Shown here: positions 13,331-16,055 of the stretch, one piece after another
Layout of the letters: each line of letters starts with the position of its first letter
How positions within the stretch are numbered: the first letter of the stretch is position 1
NCBI GenBank assembly: GCA_003221435.1
Contig: QHRS01000078.1
Location: 1 to 16,055 of the forward strand
DNA from: Candidatus Rokuibacteriota bacterium
GTDB taxonomy: Bacteria > Methylomirabilota > Methylomirabilia > Rokubacteriales > CSP1-6
DNA length: 16,055 nt
Direction: 5' to 3'
Notes under the pieces: generated by a model
Databases searched by the model: none
Told to the model about the DNA's origin: nothing
Seen by the model: only the letters and a program-made list of their open reading frames with translations
Made by a program: the position numbers and the translations under genes

Positions 13331-14730
13331 GCTTTTCCTTGCAGGCAAAGCTGCGCCTCCTCGATCGCCGCCGAGACCTTTTCGGGCCAATGCGGCTCCT
13401 GACGCTTGAAGATGCCGCCCGCCACCTCGATCAGGGCGCCGGCGCCGTGGAGCGGAAACCGCCGGCGCCACGGTTTCGGAACATGGGCGAAGTATTCCTG
13501 CACGAACAGAGCCGCGGCGGTCCGCGCCCGTTCTCGTGGGATCGAATCGAGACCCACTCCGGCGGTGAGATGGGCGAACAGGTGGGCCGGGTCGCGGACA
13601 GGATCGCCCAGCACGACCGAATCGAGATCTATGAATATCACGCGCTCGCCGGTCAGGAAGATATGGTCGGTCTTCAAGTCCCGATGGATCGGCGCCGGCG
13701 GAGCCTCCCGCAGGCCGTCGATGACCGCCGCGGCGATCGCCTCGACCTCCGCCCTCGCGCGCGGACACGCCCACTGCACCAGGCTCGCTGCCCGCTTCAC
13801 CTCTTCCAGCTGGTCGGCGAGGGAATGCCGCCGCGCGATCCCCAGGACGTCCTGATTGAACGCGGCGGCGGCTCGCGCCACCGGGCGCATCACTTCGGCC
13901 GGATCGCGCCCCCCCAGGAGCAGTTGCTGCACGGAAGCACCTTGAGCCTCCTCGAGGAGGAGGGTGCGCAACTCGCGCAGGTAAGAGATCGGCCTTACCA
14001 CGGAGAAACCGTTCCGATCGTGCTCGGATCTCGCCGCCAACGACCGAAGCAGTTCGAACGTCTCTCCTCCGCGCTCGTTGCGATAGACCTTGAGGTAGCA
14101 GCGCAGCGTTTCGCTCCTTGAGGCCAGGGCGTCGCGCGCCCGCACGGTGTATCGCAGCGCCGCCCCCAGCTCGGTGCGATAGCGCGTCGGCTCGATTGTC
14201 CGTTCCTCGGCGTGCCACCGGCCGGGTCCCATCCGCTCCACCAGCAGGCGGTCGAGCGGGAGCAGGGCTCCCCCCATCACGGCGGAGAGATTTCGAAGCT
14301 TGCGGTCATAGGGGAAGACCTCCACGACCATGTGCAGGTCGGGGATGAAGTCCACCGGCTGGAACGTGAGCCAGTGCTCCGGGATGCCGCGGCAGGGATC
14401 GCCCGCGGGCATCTCCCGCCACAGCCGCTCGGCCTCGCCCGTCCGGGCGTAAACCAGGCCCGCCACCCACTGGTCCCATTGGCGCCCGGAGCTCGGCTCG
14501 AGCACCCGCAGCGTGTACTGCAGGACGCAGCGCGAGGTGGACTGGCGGCACCGGAACCGAAACGGAACGCAGTCCAGGATGTGGTAACGCTTTCCCGAGG
14601 CCGGTTTCAGATGGGCGCGGAAGACCTCGAGCATCCGCCGCGGGTCGCTGGCGATCTCGAGCTGCGGAAAATCGCGGTCGACCGGGAACGCCTCACCGCG
14701 GACGGCCTCCAGGAGCTGTTGCTTGGCCAT
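13327..14730 (-). CDS. APH-fold phosphotransferase (kinase) with N-terminal extension
   Basis: 467-residue cytoplasmic kinase of the phosphotransferase enzyme family (APH/choline kinase type), phosphorylating an unknown hydroxyl or amine substrate. Residues 1-180 are a family-specific extension with repeated strands (RCVLQYTLRVLE, PVDFIPDLHMVVEVFPYDRK). The kinase core then shows LRYTVRARDA, LRCYLKVYRNERGGETFELL with ATP-binding Lys214 and Glu223 region, the catalytic loop PIHRDLKTDHIFL (347-359) with Asp351, and VIFIDLDSVVLGDPVRDPAHL (364-384) with metal-binding Asp368 and Asp370. All required residues are present. The ATG at 14730 lies 16 bases after the ABC transporter stop, with GGGGAAG just upstream. 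The stop overlaps the TTG start of the second APH-like gene, so the two are coupled. Such kinases next to ABC exporters occur in peptide and glycan modification loci; nothing here fixes the substrate. Confidence 0.85.
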   Translation of the reverse strand: MAKQQLLEAVRGEAFPVDRDFPQLEIASDPRRMLEVFRAHLKPASGKRYHILDCVPFRFRCRQSTSRCVLQYTLRVLEPSSGRQWDQWVAGLVYARTGEAERLWREMPAGDPCRGIPEHWLTFQPVDFIPDLHMVVEVFPYDRKLRNLSAVMGGALLPLDRLLVERMGPGRWHAEERTIEPTRYRTELGAALRYTVRARDALASRSETLRCYLKVYRNERGGETFELLRSLAARSEHDRNGFSVVRPISYLRELRTLLLEEAQGASVQQLLLGGRDPAEVMRPVARAAAAFNQDVLGIARRHSLADQLEEVKRAASLVQWACPRARAEVEAIAAAVIDGLREAPPAPIHRDLKTDHIFLTGERVIFIDLDSVVLGDPVRDPAHLFAHLTAGVGLDSIPRERARTAAALFVQEYFAHVPKPWRRRFPLHGAGALIEVAGGIFKRQEPHWPEKVSAAIEEAQLCLQGKA

Positions 14731-14746
14731 GGCTGCTTCCCCGCTC

Positions 14747-16055
14747 TTACACTGGAACGTCTGCTACCGCTTGCTGGACGTTGAGCTCGTAGAGCTGGCG
14801 GTACCGGCTGCTCCTCGCCACCAGCTCGGCAGGCGTTCCGCGGCCCATGATCCGACCCTCCTCCAGGAGCAGCACCACGTCGGCATCCGCGATGGAAGGA
14901 AGATCGTGGGTGATCATGAGACAGGTCTTGCCGGCCATCAGGCGATCCAGCGCCTCGCGCACCTTCGCCTCGCTTTCGACGTCGAGGCCGGTCATCGGCT
15001 CGTCCAGGATCAGGATCGGCGCATTTCGAATGAGGGCGCGCGCGATCGCGATGCGCTGTCGCTGCCCGCCCGAGAGCGTCGCGCCGCGCTCGCCGATGAC
15101 CGTGTCGTAACCGTCCTCGAGCTCACGGATGAACTCGTCGGCATTCGCCGCCTGCGCCGCGGCCACGATCTGCTCGAGGCTCGCCTCGGGGTCTCCGTAG
15201 GCGATGTTCTCCCGAATCGTCGCTCCAAACAGGATCGATTGCTGGAGCACGAGCCCGATGTGGCGCCGCAGAGACTCGCGCCGATACTGCCGGATATCGA
15301 CTCCATCGATGAAGATCGCTCCCTCCTGGGGCTCGTAGAGCCGCAGGATCAGGCTGACGATGGTGGACTTGCCCGCTCCCGACGCGCCCACCAGGGCCAA
15401 CCGCTGGCCGGGGGATCCGACGAAGGATACGTGCCTCAGCACGTCCTTGCCGTCTCCGTATTCGAACGAGACGTCCTTGAAGACGATTTCGCCCTTGAGC
15501 CGATGCACTTCGAGGGCGTTAGGCCGATCCTGGATCTCCGGCTCGATGTCGAGCACCTCGGAGATTCGCTCCGCGCTCGCCATCGCCTTGGAGAGATCGG
15601 TCGAGAGCTTGGCGAGGCTGCGAATCGGCTTGTACATGTTGGTCAGGTAACCGACCACCAGGACGAGCTCGCCGGGCATCATCTTGCCGCTCGAGACCTG
15701 CAGCGCCCCGAACAGCACCGCCACCGCCGTTCCGAACGCGGTGATGATTTCCGAGGATCGCGTGGCGGCGGCTTCCAGCCGCGCCACGCGGATGCTCTCC
15801 CGCACGGTTTCGGTTGTCACGGCGTCGAACTGCGCCTCTTCATATCGCTCGCGGGCGAATGCCTGCACCAAGGGGATCGCCGAAAGCACCTCGCTCATGC
15901 GCGATGCAACCTTGCCCTCCTGTTTCTTCTGCGCCTTGACCGAGGCCTTGGTCCTGCGGAACAGATGAAACAGGCTGTAGCACAGGAACGGCAGCGTGGC
16001 GAATGCGATCGCGCCGATCTGCCAATTGATGGCGAGCATGACGGCGAGCATGCCG
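14747..16055 (-). CDS. ABC exporter, transmembrane and ATPase domains fused (MsbA/LmrA type), partial
   Basis: The C-terminal 435 or so residues of a half-size type I ABC exporter; the start lies beyond the right edge, with about 150 residues missing. Visible are the end of the membrane domain (MLAVMLAINWQIGAIAFATL, EGKVASRMSEVLSAIPLVQA coupling helix, FGTAVAVLFGALQV) and a complete ATPase: A-loop FEYGDGKDV, Walker A GASGAGKST, Q-loop LVLQQSILF, signature LSGGQRQRIAIARAL, Walker B ILILDEP, D-loop MTGLDVESE and the H-loop MITHD. These exporters flip lipids, drugs or peptides, working as dimers. It is the upstream gene of a three-gene operon with the two APH-like proteins, so the exported cargo may be what they modify or what confers self-protection. 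The frame is intact to the window edge. Confidence 0.95.
   Translation of the reverse strand, partial: GMLAVMLAINWQIGAIAFATLPFLCYSLFHLFRRTKASVKAQKKQEGKVASRMSEVLSAIPLVQAFARERYEEAQFDAVTTETVRESIRVARLEAAATRSSEIITAFGTAVAVLFGALQVSSGKMMPGELVLVVGYLTNMYKPIRSLAKLSTDLSKAMASAERISEVLDIEPEIQDRPNALEVHRLKGEIVFKDVSFEYGDGKDVLRHVSFVGSPGQRLALVGASGAGKSTIVSLILRLYEPQEGAIFIDGVDIRQYRRESLRRHIGLVLQQSILFGATIRENIAYGDPEASLEQIVAAAQAANADEFIRELEDGYDTVIGERGATLSGGQRQRIAIARALIRNAPILILDEPMTGLDVESEAKVREALDRLMAGKTCLMITHDLPSIADADVVLLLEEGRIMGRGTPAELVARSSRYRQLYELNVQQAVADVPV

Noticed and set aside
13331..14218. Extension of the second APH-like gene to give 660 residues
   Set aside because: Residues upstream of the TTG at 13330 are an out-of-frame reading of the first kinase gene.
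1..16055. CRISPR array, rRNA or phage structural genes
   Set aside because: I saw no regularly spaced repeats, rRNA signatures or phage protein families on either strand.

Overview
The window is high-GC bacterial DNA with densely packed genes, nearly all on the minus strand. Stop/start overlaps of four bases recur (GTGA, ATGA, TTGA). Composition and gene content suggest an uncultured high-GC soil or sediment bacterium (for example a Gemmatimonadota- or Eisenbacteria-like lineage). That placement is inference; no marker gene is present to settle the phylum.

Layout, left to right. Positions 1-357 hold no convincing gene, but carry two copies of a 17-base repeat and a hairpin. At 358-400 is the 3' part of a tRNA-Lys(CTT) gene, from the anticodon to CCA, without its 5' half. 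This is the footprint expected at the end of an element integrated in a tRNA gene, and its orientation puts the element to the left of the window. A membrane fatty-acid-hydroxylase/sterol-desaturase-like gene follows (minus strand, body about 622-1290), then a degraded transposase tail (about 1606-1760).

Positions 2049-11300 form one minus-strand operon, transcribed right to left: an MMPL/RND-type lipid exporter, a UbiA-type prenyltransferase-like membrane protein, a 904-residue pyruvate-phosphate-dikinase-like phosphotransferase, a GNAT-fold acyltransferase, a pyruvoyl-type phosphatidylserine decarboxylase, and a cytochrome P450. The P450 is broken by a frameshift that appears to coincide with a deletion of roughly 20 codons. 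Together with the nearby hydroxylase, the set looks like a pathway that builds, decorates and exports an unusual membrane lipid. I know of no named pathway with this gene set, so this is the main candidate for an undescribed system.

Divergent from the exporter is a class-I SAM methyltransferase gene (11480-12084, plus strand). It has lost about 50 codons, including the SAM-binding motif, and has changed frame, so it is the second gene with a deletion plus frameshift. Its promoter lies so close to the ATG that the message would be nearly leaderless.

Positions 12236-16055 hold a second minus-strand operon: an ABC exporter (cut by the window edge), a 467-residue APH-fold kinase with intact catalytic residues, and a second APH-like protein whose catalytic Asp is replaced by Ser. 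The second starts at a TTG that overlaps the stop of the first. An active kinase, a likely pseudokinase and an exporter may work together on an unknown product.
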